Source: Hedera helix
Lineage: Eukaryota > Streptophyta > Magnoliopsida > Apiales > Araliaceae
Assembly: GCA_947179155.2 (NCBI GenBank)
Contig: OX359282.1
Span: 3,092,001 to 3,156,000 of the forward strand
Direction of reading: 5' to 3'
Length of the DNA stretch: 64,000 nt
Shown here: positions 12,126-20,544 of the stretch, in pieces
Position numbering within the stretch: position 1 is the stretch's first letter
How the letters are laid out: every line of letters begins with the position of its first letter
Position numbers and translations under genes: made by a program
Notes under the pieces: model-generated
Databases searched by the model: none
What the model saw: only the letters and a program-made list of their open reading frames with translations
Told to the model about the DNA's origin: nothing

Positions 12126-12568
12126 AACAATCCTCAAATCCATTAATGATTATTTAAATAATAATCTCTTAGTTAATTAATCTCATTTATTATTTAATAT
12201 TCATTAAATAACAAATGATCATTTTATTCACTTTATCTCCCTTTAATTATTATTTAATATCATTTAAATAATAATTAACTAATTATCCTTATTTATTAAA
12301 ATAATAAATAATTACCTTATTAACTTCATCTTTCTTTAATTACCATTTAATATCCTTTAAATAATAATTAATTATAATAATAGCTTTTATTTACTTTATT
12401 TATTATTTATTATAAATAGTAAATAATTATTAAAGTTGGGTCCCAAATTAATTATATTAATTTTTAAGCAATTTTATCAATTTTGGACTTAAAAGACCCA
12501 AACCGACCCGACCCGAATGGCCCGACCCGACCCGGAACGGAAAACTCACTGGCCGTGAATAGTGACCA

Positions 12569-12614
12569 AGGGCCCCGGCCCTCCTTTTACAAAGGAAACA
12601 AGGGCCCTGGCCCT
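12569..12614. repeat. paired AGGGCC/GGCCCT inverted repeats in LTR
   Basis: AGGGCCCCGGCCCT (12569-12582) and AGGGCCCTGGCCCT (12601-12614), each with 6-bp perfect arms around a 2-bp centre. They occupy the place held by the ACCGC/GCGGT cluster in the sister LTRs; homologous sequence (ATAAAATGAAATCTACA) follows both kinds. Confidence 0.8.
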
Positions 12615-14833
12615 CCTCTTGCAGAATCTGCAAAATTGTCATTTTCTGATTTTTCAACTTTTGCTCATTTGATTAAAACTTGAATAAAATGAAATCTACA
12701 AATCCAAATGACCTCAAATTGGTATCGATGGATTCGTATCTTCCTAAACTACAATATTCCATCATTGGATCAAATTTTTGGAAAAGTTTTGGTTTTGAAA
12801 AATATCCACAAAGTGGACTATTTGTACATTGGGTTCTTAAAATGACATTTTTTGGTCTAAAAATCATATCTTGATCATAACAACTCACATGAACATTATA
12901 CCAACTAGGTTTTGTTCTTAACTTATATATTTACCATATCAAAGAAGAAAATCTCATACCTAACTTTTAGGTTTCAAAATATAAAGCTCCGAATCACACG
13001 TTTGTTTAAGGTTCCGTCGGTAAAAATTGTTTTCATACATTTTGCTAAACTTTTCAACATCAACACCCATAAATATTCATGTTACACCCATGTAACCCTA
13101 GATCTACCAATCTAGCATGGATCTAAACCTTTAGAGCTTGAGAATAACTTTTCTACCATAAATATTCAATATAAAACATAATGAACTTCAAAACTAGGGT
13201 TTAGGGTTAGTGTTATACCTTTTAGACTTGTGAGCTACTTTTTCTTTCCTTCCAAAGATAGATGATGGAGTTAGATGACATCCAAGAACACTCCTCTTGA
13301 AGAAATAGACTTGGCTCACTTGACTCGGTAGTAACTCACTAAAGAACTCACAAACTCACTACCCTCTTTCTTTAACTTACCGAGTTAACTCACTAGAATT
13401 TACTAACACATAATAAAAGACTCTCTAGCAATATTTTTGGAACCCTCAAACACATCACCCAAGTCTTCTATTTATAGTGGAAGAAGTATATACATACAAC
13501 CTATATATCTACACAATGGACTTCAACATATTTTCAAAAATGCTAGCCAAAAGTGTTGAGTGTTCCATACTCTAGTTCAAGCAATCAAAATGAATAAATT
13601 TTTGGAGTCCACACTCCATCATTTCCACCAGCCATACTCCTTAAAATGACCAAATTTTCCTTTATTTTTATTGCCTAATTGAAGAAAATAACCTTCTAGA
13701 AGCTAATTTATCAATGGGTCAATATTTGGGCTTTGGAATTTAATCATTTGGGCCAACTATACTCATTTGATCCATAAAAAATGTTGGGCTACTAAATTAT
13801 TTTGCTAGGCTCCCAATTAATTAAAACATTGGGCTAGACTAATAAAATACTCAATCATACAAAAATTTCTACAAGTCCATCACTTAATTTAATTAAATGA
13901 CTTGTTTAAATAATTAAGGAACAATTTAATAATCAAATTAAATTTAATTTATGTAATCAAATTGGACTTGTCATATTCAATATTAATTAAATATTTAATT
14001 AGGGTTCCTCCCAAAAATCTTAGGTTAGTCCGTTAATTTAATAAATTCATTAATCGGACTTCCTTTATTAAACTTAATTCAATACCTTCCTCGGACAAAT
14101 TATATAATCCAATTCACACTTTAATTTCCTTAAATTTAATCTACTAGATTAATTCCTTTAGGGCTCCCAACAATTAAAATAATTAAACTCTAAGTTGGGC
14201 TACCGTAATTAATTCATTGAGCTAAGGTTTGACACAATTTAATTAGATCATTGACTTGGAAATTAAATCTCACCATTGGGCTTCTCTACATCTCCGTTGG
14301 GCTTGCTACACCATTTCATTGAGCTAGTCAGTTAAATCAATATTGGACTCTATACCACAATTTAATAATTAAGTTAATTACTTAATTAATTAACTTCTTA
14401 ATTATTGTCATTCTAGACAAACATTCTAGTTTTTATATAACTTTAACTCATAACCAATATAATTAACCTAATTAATTATATTTCATGATTTTATATTTAA
14501 ACTAATTAATTTATTAGTTTAATTGAGTATTAAATTTACTCCTCTTCGTATTTGGCTAACAAGCATAACTCTAGGAATATATAACTATGTATATATATCC
14601 TTATAACCGTCTTCACTTCTCAATTGAATTTATTTCTTTAATAAATTCTCTATATGCATCATTACAATATTCTCACATTTAATTTTTAACAAATAAATTA
14701 TGTTAAAAAAAAATGTTCACCCAAATTCTACACATCTCACTTCTCAAACTCTAGGTTTTAAACCATAACCTTTAATTGATTATTTAAAATCTTAATTACA
14801 AATCTTGTAAAATATCTAGGATATTACAGTCGT

Positions 14834-15560
14834 GGAGAGCAAAGAAAGTCCTAAAGCTAGTTCATTTAGATATTTGTGGACCAATTAATCCAACTTCAAA
14901 TGGGGGTAAAAGATATTTTCTTATTTTTATTGATGATTATAGTCGAAAAACGTGGATTTCCTTTTTACAGGAAAAATCTGAAGCCTTTGATGCATTTAAA
15001 AGTTTTAAGGCTCGTGTTGAAAAAGAAACAGGGAGATTCATCAAAACTCTCCTCACTAATCGTGGTGGAGAATATTGTCCAAAAGCATTTTAACAATTTT
15101 GTGATCTTCAAGGTATACGAAGAGAACTAACAACGGCTTATTCACCACAGCAAAATGGTGTATCAGAGAGGAAAAATATAACCATCCTCAACATGGTAAA
15201 TAGCTTACTTGTAAGGGGAAAAATTCCAAAAAGTTTTTAGTCGAATGCAGTAAATTGGAGTGTTCATGTATTAAATAGAAGCCCCACATTTTTCGTTCAA
15301 AATATGACACTAGAGGAGGCCTGGAATGGACGAAAACCAACAGTGGACCACTTCAAATTGTTCGGTTGCATAGCTTATGCTCATGTCCCAGACGAGAAAA
15401 GAAAGAAGTTGGATGATAAGGGTGAAAAATGCGTATTTTTTGGTGTAAGTGACGCATCCAAAGCATATAAATTGTTCAATCCACTCACGAAGAAAATTAT
15501 GAACAGTATAGATGTTATTTTTGATGAGGAGAGCACATGGGATTGGAGTGGGCAGCAGCC
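14834..15560 (+). pseudogene. copia integrase remnant
   Basis: The integrase core inserts element DNA into the genome. Readable motifs are VHLDICGPI (first catalytic Asp), LLTNRGGEY (where copia elements normally have TDRGGE, so the second catalytic Asp is replaced by Asn) and SPQQNGVSERKN (catalytic Glu), then the conserved downstream LFGCIAYAHVPDEKRKKLD block near 15355-15420. Reading jumps between frames (14876-15130 in one, 15304-16002 in another), and in-frame stops lie near 15090 and 15238. Both the active-site change and the stops mark it as dead. Confidence 0.85.
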
Positions 15561-15859
15561 TACTGGTGGACAGCAGTCTACTGCTGTCATTTTAGACAAT
15601 GACGCTATCATTTTGGACGATGAAACACAACAGTCTCTACAACAACAAATTTCTATTGCTTCTATACCTGAAAGATCACTAAATGATAATCCAACAGCCA
15701 CTGAAGCTTCTATAATAGTAGCTGAATGTACCGATATAGCAGCAGAATCACAACAACGCTGTTTTCGAAAAAGGCCTACATGGATGCAAGACTTTGAGGT
15801 AACTGGTATTCAATCTAATGACTATGATGAAATTGCCCATTATGCTTTATTATCATATT

Positions 15860-17642
15860 GTGATCCCCTTACATTTCAAGAAGCCGTCAAGGATCCGAAG
15901 TGGCAAAAAGCCATGAATGGAGAGATTCGGTCTATAGAGAAAAATAATAGTTGGGAGTTGGGTGAACTTCCTAAAGGGCAAAAATCCGTTAGTGTTAAAT
16001 GAGTTTATAAAAAGAAGCTGAACAAAGATAGTGAAGTTGACAAGTACAAAGCTCAGCTCGTAGCAAAGGGGTATAAATAAGAATTTGGTATAGATTACAA
16101 TGAGGTGTTTGCTCCAGTGGCAAAGCTTGACACTATTCGATTGGTACTATCAATGGCTGCCCAAAACTCATGATCTATCCATCAATTAGATGTGACGTCA
16201 GCATTTTTGCATTAAGAGTTGGAAGAAGAAGTCTATGTTGATTAACCCTCTGGATATGTGAGGCAAGGAGGCGAAAATCAGGTATACAGGTTAAAGAAAG
16301 CATTGAATGGATTGAAACAAGCACCAAGAGCTTGGTACAGTCATATAAATGCTTACTTTATTAAGGAAGGTTTCATTAAATGTCCATATGAACAAACTGT
16401 TTACACTAAATATGGTGTCAATAAAAGGATTTTAATAGTGTGTTTATATGTTGATGACCTTATTTATACTAGTAATGACAAGACTATGTTGACTGATTTT
16501 AAAAAGTCCATGATGAAAGAATTTGATATGTTGTCCATATGAACAAACTCTTTAAATGTCCATATGAACAAACTCTTCACACTAAATATGGTGTCAATAA
16601 AAGGATTTTAATAGTATATTTATATGTTGATGGCCTTATTTATACTAGTAATGATAGGACTATGTTGACTGATTTTAAAAAGTCCATGATGAAAGAATTT
16701 GATATGACTGATTTGGGTTTAATGCACTATTTTCTTGGCATTGAGGTAGTGCAATCATCTACTGGTATTTTCATCTCCCAAAAGAAATATGCTCTAGACA
16801 TTTTGGACGGGTTTATGATGAAAGAGTGTAATCCTGTCACCACTCTAACTGAAGTTGGCCTCAAACTCTCAGAAGATAGAGCAAGAAAAAAGGTGGATAC
16901 GACTTTGTTCAAGTAAATAGTTGGAAGCCTCATGTATTTAACTTCTACAAGGCCAGACATCATGCATGCTGTCAATTTAATAAGTAGATATATGGAGAAT
17001 CCAACTGAAGTTCATCTCTTGGCTGCAAAAAGAATCTTCCATTACTTAGAAGGAACAACAGATTTTGGAATTCTGTACAAACATGGTGAATCATCAAGTC
17101 TGCTTGGGCATTCGGGTGAAAAGTCAAGTCTGCTTGGGTATTCAGATAGTGATTATGCTGGAGATCCCGATGATAGAAAGAATACTTCAGGAGCCGTGTT
17201 CATGCTAAATTCTAGAGCTGTCAGCTGATCATCAAAAAAGCAGCAGATATTAACACTATCAACTACTGAGGCTGAGTTTGTTGTTGCAGCATCGAGTTCT
17301 TGTCAAACGATTTGGTTATGAAGGTTATTGGAAACTTTAAGCAACCAACAACAAAACCCAACGCTGATATACTGTGATAATATGTCAGCAATAAAGCTTT
17401 CAAAAAATCTAATTCTCCATGGGAGAAGCAAACATATTGATGTGAGGTATCATTTCTTGCGTGACTTATGTAAGGGTGGAGTTATTAAGTTGATGTCTTG
17501 CAAAAGTGAAGAACAGATTGTTGATATTTTAACCAAGCCTCTTAAGCCCACTTCATTTATGAAGCTTCGAAGCATGCTTGGACTTTGTTCTTCAAATGAT
17601 GTTGTTCCAGGAAGGGCAATGCAAAATGTTGCAGTCTATTAA
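15860..17642 (+). pseudogene. copia reverse transcriptase and RNase H remnant
   Basis: RT copies element RNA into DNA and RNase H removes the template. Reading begins with FQEAVKDPKWQKAMNGEI, continues through KARLVAKG-like and APVAKL motifs with several stops (16000, 16078, 16172, 16213, 16243), then an open segment with LNGLKQAPRAWY and the catalytic YVDD box at about 16447. A 176-bp block holding that box is duplicated in tandem; the second copy reads YVDG. RNase H follows (YSDSDYAGD near 17140, STTEAEF near 17264, GRSKHIDVRYH near 17420) and the frame ends at 17642. Multiple stops make it non-functional. Confidence 0.88.
16381..16732 (+). repeat. 176-bp tandem duplication over the RT active-site box
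   Basis: TGTCCATATGAACAAACT begins copies at 16381 and 16557, and both run through the YVDD/YVDG box to GAATTTGATATG (16530 and 16706). A third mini-copy of only 25 bp (16532-16556) lies at the junction. The copies differ at a handful of bases, including the D to G change in the second catalytic box. Confidence 0.9.
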
Positions 17643-17680
17643 GATCATATTCCTAAACTATTTTATGCATAAATTAGTTT

Positions 17681-17689
17681 AAGGGAGGG
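17681..17689 (+). other. copia polypurine tract
   Basis: AAGGGAGGG directly precedes the TGTTGATG start of the 3' LTR, as expected for the plus-strand DNA primer. Confidence 0.85.
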
Positions 17690-17999
17690 TGTTGATGTTT
17701 ACTGTTATTTGTCAAATAAAGAGGTACTGACCTATTCAATAGGAGAAGACCTACTGTTTAGGAGTGTGTTTCTTTATTTAGGAGTTTGTTGTGGTTCTTG
17801 TTGAAAGCCACATTTTTTAGCTCAGAGTTTACTCCATTATTAGCATGGTCTTAGTGGTAGAAGTGGTTGCTATTTTATTGGTTTGTTAGTTGATGTATTA
17901 CCTATTTATAGGCCTTTAGTTTTTTCAGTGAAATAGAGTTTTCATTTTTATCTGTCGCTACTCCTCCACAAAGTATATACACGTTTGTTTTGTTCATCA
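17690..17999 (+). repeat. copia 3' LTR
   Basis: TGTTGATGTTTACTG to TTTTGTTCATCA, matching the 5' LTR with 17 substitutions and a 4-bp insertion (AAGA-type) near 17746. Its end lies about 385 bp upstream of the proposed first codon of the CLE gene. Confidence 0.93.
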
Positions 18000-18383
18000 G
18001 ACATCTCGTAGCTCTTTTTAGGGGGATTTCGAGCATGGTGCTTAGATAGATTTCCAAAATTTTCTTTTATTTTTTGCTAAATTAAAATAACCAAAAAAAT
18101 ATTTTTTTAATTTGTTATTTTTCGGAATTTCATTTTAACGACTCCATAAAAGGTTATGAAAAGCTCTGTTCTACTAATATTTCCCTTTCAATATCTTTTT
18201 CTTTTCCGTGTGACAGATTTTGGGACAAGGTTTCATTTCTTACCCAAATGACCTTTTTCAGGGATATTGCCTGTTTTTTTTAACCTTCTTGGCCATTTTA
18301 ATGCGGTTTCACCACCTTTTGTCCAAACTTCTCGCCCTAGTAAGTCTCTTTTTCTCGATCTCTCTAAATGTACAAACTATAAA
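18000..18383 (+). promoter_or_regulatory. proximal 5' region of the CLE gene
   Basis: A T-rich segment between the copia element and the CLE first exon. It includes several CT-rich runs (for example near 18188-18212 and 18343-18366) like those in plant 5' untranslated regions. An open frame with an upstream ATG at 18267 is in the same frame as the proposed start, so a longer N-terminus cannot be excluded. No TATA box can be placed with confidence. Confidence 0.4.
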
Positions 18384-18891
18384 ATGATTCTTTTTTTCTC
18401 CTTTTTTTCAAGTTTACAAGTAGAGACCAAAATGGCAAAAAGCATAGCTACACAGGTGGGTGTGTATATATATATATGGGATCGCATCCACAACAAACTT
18501 TTGTCAAGAGCACTATTTCAGCAACTAAAATAGAGAAGAATTTGTTTGTTAAATTGTCTACGGCTAGTGGCTTTAGCGTTAAGGCAAAAAAAATAAAAAA
18601 TTAGCATTGCTGGTAGAGCCTCTAGCGGCACGAGCCAAATTATTGTCGCTAGAGCTTCTAGCGGCACTATACTGCCAACAAACGTTTATTGTGAATGCCT
18701 TACCTATATATATATATTAATGTTTTTCACATTTTATTTTATTTACATTTTTTTATGTGGAAATAATGAAGGGATTGTTTGATGAGTTTGGAAATGTTGG
18801 AGACTCAGCTTTTTGGACGGAGGATTCAGCAAGGGAAGTGCCAACTGGACCAGACCCTCTTCACCATAAGAGCAATCCTACAGGTCCTTGA
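18384..18891 (+). CDS. CLE signalling peptide precursor (CLV3/CLE40-like), two exons
   Basis: A secreted precursor that would be cut to a 12-residue CLE peptide, read by CLAVATA1-type receptor kinases to restrict stem-cell activity. Exon 2 (18772-18891) encodes 39 residues and ends with the CLE motif REVPTGPDPLHH, then KSNPTGP and stop TGA. Consensus positions Arg, Val-Pro, Gly-Pro, Pro-Leu-His-His are all present; PDPLHH resembles CLV3, and the Lys after the motif resembles CLE40. Proposed exon 1 (18384-18455) encodes 24 residues starting MILFFSFFSSL, a short hydrophobic signal-like stretch, and ends ACACAG before a GTGGGT donor. Both splice sites are phase 0 and the acceptor is AATGAAG at 18765-18771. 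The precursor would be 63 residues, short for the family. The motif is firm; exon 1 and its start (18384 or 18267) are inference. The 316-bp intron contains a MITE. Confidence 0.78.
18478..18704. mobile_element. MITE inserted in a (TA)n tract, Micron-like, in the CLE intron
   Basis: Starts GGGATCGCATCCACAACAAAC and ends with the reverse complement of GGTAAGGCATTCACAATAAAC: gapless terminal repeats sharing GG, GCAT, CACAA and AAAC. It is bordered on both sides by TA runs (18465-18477 and 18705-18717). MITEs embedded in TA microsatellites are known from rice as Micron elements; kinship beyond that is not claimed. The interior holds CGCTAGAGCTTCTAGCG (near 18650) and related CTAGCGGCAC repeats. 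Confidence 0.65.
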
Positions 18892-20185
18892 TCATTTTAG
18901 TTTCTTCAGTGAAACAGAGAGAGAAAAAGATCACTTATTTATTTAAATAATAAATGTCCCAAATTGATTGTCAATTTAACTAGCTTTGTTCATATCTTTG
19001 GGTTCCTTTTTATTTTTTATCCTTTTTTTTTTCTTTTTAATTTTTTTTATGGGTAGAAAGCAGATGGACTAATTTAATGATTTTAGCATTTTAGTGATTT
19101 ATAATCAAAATTTCTCTGCAGTAATTTTAAAGTTTTCTCCTGATTTTTTTTAAAGTATATTTTTCTCCTGTATTTTAATGTGTTGAATGTTGAAGGACAG
19201 TATAGGACAGGTATATATGCTCCTGCTGCTAGTTGGGAGGAGTCTGGTTTCCTGAAATTGGTCATCACTCATCAGGGTTATGTTATTCAAGAGCGTAGAG
19301 CTGATTTATTCCTACTTTATCTCAAAATAAGTCCCAAATGACTTTTTAATTTAAGGGTTTATTTAATTGCCAACGTTTGCTATTTTTAGTAGTAGTATTA
19401 GGTGCGTTTGTACTATTTTTAATGAGTACATTTGAGTCTCAAAACTATATTTATGAATTAAATAAATTACGTAAAATAAGTTGTATTTAGGTAAATAAAA
19501 GTGTAGAGCGGGTTTAAACTTTCAAACGCACCAAATATCGAATAACAAAATAAGTGCTAATTAATGCTCGTGTTGAACTTATTAGACATAATTTTCATTA
19601 AAGAGCTTTTTCTTTTTGAAATTTAATTCAAGATTAAATTATTATTTAGAATAATAAAAAAATAAAATTATACGTAATGGTGTAAAGGTAAAACTTAATA
19701 TGCATAGAAGAAAAGTCACATGAGGGCATTGTGATATTTTGTATTGTTGATGGAGTCAGAGAGGGATATATGAATGTTCTCCATTGTACTCCCACCAAAC
19801 CAGTAGACTTCATTTTTCCTTATTGTAGATTGGGAACTTTTCGGATAAATTTTGTGTTTGGGCTAATGAAATTGAATTGTAAAACTAGTTATATTTTAGA
19901 TTTTGTTTCTAATTGTGTGGACGATATGCTTAATTATTATATCCCTTTGACTGCATAGATTTTTAGGACAGAGAGTTTGGTTTCCAATGCTTGATCGACT
20001 TCGATTGCTTGTCCGAAAAGATGCCATCAATGCTTTGAGTGGCCGTGAAATAATAGGAAGAGTATACTAGAAGAACAAAATGAAAGAATTTGAGTTTTAA
20101 GGCACCCTATCTATTTTTATTTTTTTTGGGACTTGAGGAGAAATGTCTAAAGTCACTTCCTTTTGGTCGAAAGAAGTTGAATATT
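18892..20185. other. CLE 3' flank and spacer
   Basis: AT-rich sequence after the CLE stop codon, presumably with its 3' untranslated region. It includes a MITE copy at 19400-19571. A 27-codon frame at 20000-20070 (starting MLDRLRLLVRKDAINALSG) has protein-like composition and follows an AG acceptor-like site, but I cannot identify it. Longer open frames at 19083-19268 and 19731-19958 have no motif. Confidence 0.45.
19400..19571 (+). mobile_element. MITE family copy (GCGTTTG...AATAAGTTGT type)
   Basis: Shares GTGCGTTTG, ACATTTGAGTC, AAATTACGTAAAATAAGTTG and an AGTGTAGAG/ACTTTCAAACGCACC ending with copies at 21757-21976, 22726-22920 and, reversed, 40835-41062. GGTGCGTTTG at its start and CAAACGCACC at its end give terminal inverted repeats. 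No protein is encoded. Confidence 0.55.
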
Positions 20186-20505
20186 TTCAGTTCGATTATC
20201 CTGTTTATTGCAAGCTTTGCAAATAAATGATATACGTACATGCATGGGTTTGTAGACGGTACCTCGTAGTTCTGAAAATTGGCCTCTCTCACTTTTACAT
20301 CATTTAACAAGACAAAACAGAGAAAAGCTTACATGCTAAATTGCTAATTTTCAGTTCAATTATCCTATTTATAGCAAGCTTTGCAAATAAATGATATCCA
20401 TGGGCTTGTAGACGGTACGCTCTGAAAATTGGCCTCTCTCACTTTTACACCATTTAACAATACAAAACAGTGAAAAACTTGGATGCTAAATTGCTAATTT
20501 TCAGA
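20186..20505. repeat. tandem duplication, ~160 bp
   Basis: TTTTCAGTTCGATTATCCTG to the phrase TGCTAAATTGCTAA occurs at about 20186-20349 and again at about 20351-20503. Both copies contain GCAAGCTTTGCAAATAAATG, TTGTAGACGGTAC and CTGAAAATTGGCCTCTCTCA. The second copy lacks about a dozen bases. It lies just past the 3' end of the SCPL gene (which reads leftward). Confidence 0.8.
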
Positions 20506-20544
20506 TGTACATATCATGCATTATTTAAGAAGCTCCAGCCATGC

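Larger units (their letters stand above)
10165..14828 (-). mobile_element. long solo LTR of the Tekay-like family, TSD GTCGT
   Basis: Starts TGTGACGACCCCAAATCC and ends CTAGGATATTACA on the + strand, flanked by perfect duplications GTCGT (10160-10164, 14829-14833). The copia integrase frame resumes after it. At about 4.66 kb it is the longest LTR here, partly because of an AT minisatellite at about 11385-12125. It is a diverged subfamily: in the position where its relatives carry ACCGCTGCGGCGGT it has two AGGGCC/GGCCCT inverted repeats (12569-12582, 12601-12614). Short open frames within it (for example 12457-13115 on both strands) have no protein motif and are not called. Confidence 0.9.
5061..17999 (+). 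mobile_element. Ty1/copia retrotransposon, decayed, split by two solo LTRs
   Basis: Two LTRs in direct orientation (5061-5366 and 17690-17999) enclose a tRNA-Met primer site, remains of gag and pol in copia order (gag, protease, integrase, reverse transcriptase, RNase H) and a polypurine tract. Two foreign solo LTRs at 6307-9476 and 10165-14828 interrupt the coding region; without them the element is about 5.1 kb. Numerous stops and frameshifts mean it is dead. The two LTRs differ by 17 substitutions and one 4-bp indel over about 306 aligned bases, so the insertion is not recent. The 5-bp flanks (TCCAC left, GACAT right) do not match, so either a flank changed or the ends recombined. It sits between a promoter-like segment and the CLE gene. 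Confidence 0.93.

Noticed and set aside
12457..12888. Open frames with Pro/Arg-rich composition in the long solo LTR
   Set aside because: They cover the GACCCGACC and AGGGCC repeats on both strands and have no homology that I recognise.
5056..18004. Target-site duplication for the copia element
   Set aside because: TCCAC and GACAT do not match; ATCTC occurs on both sides but at different distances, so it is not accepted as a duplication.
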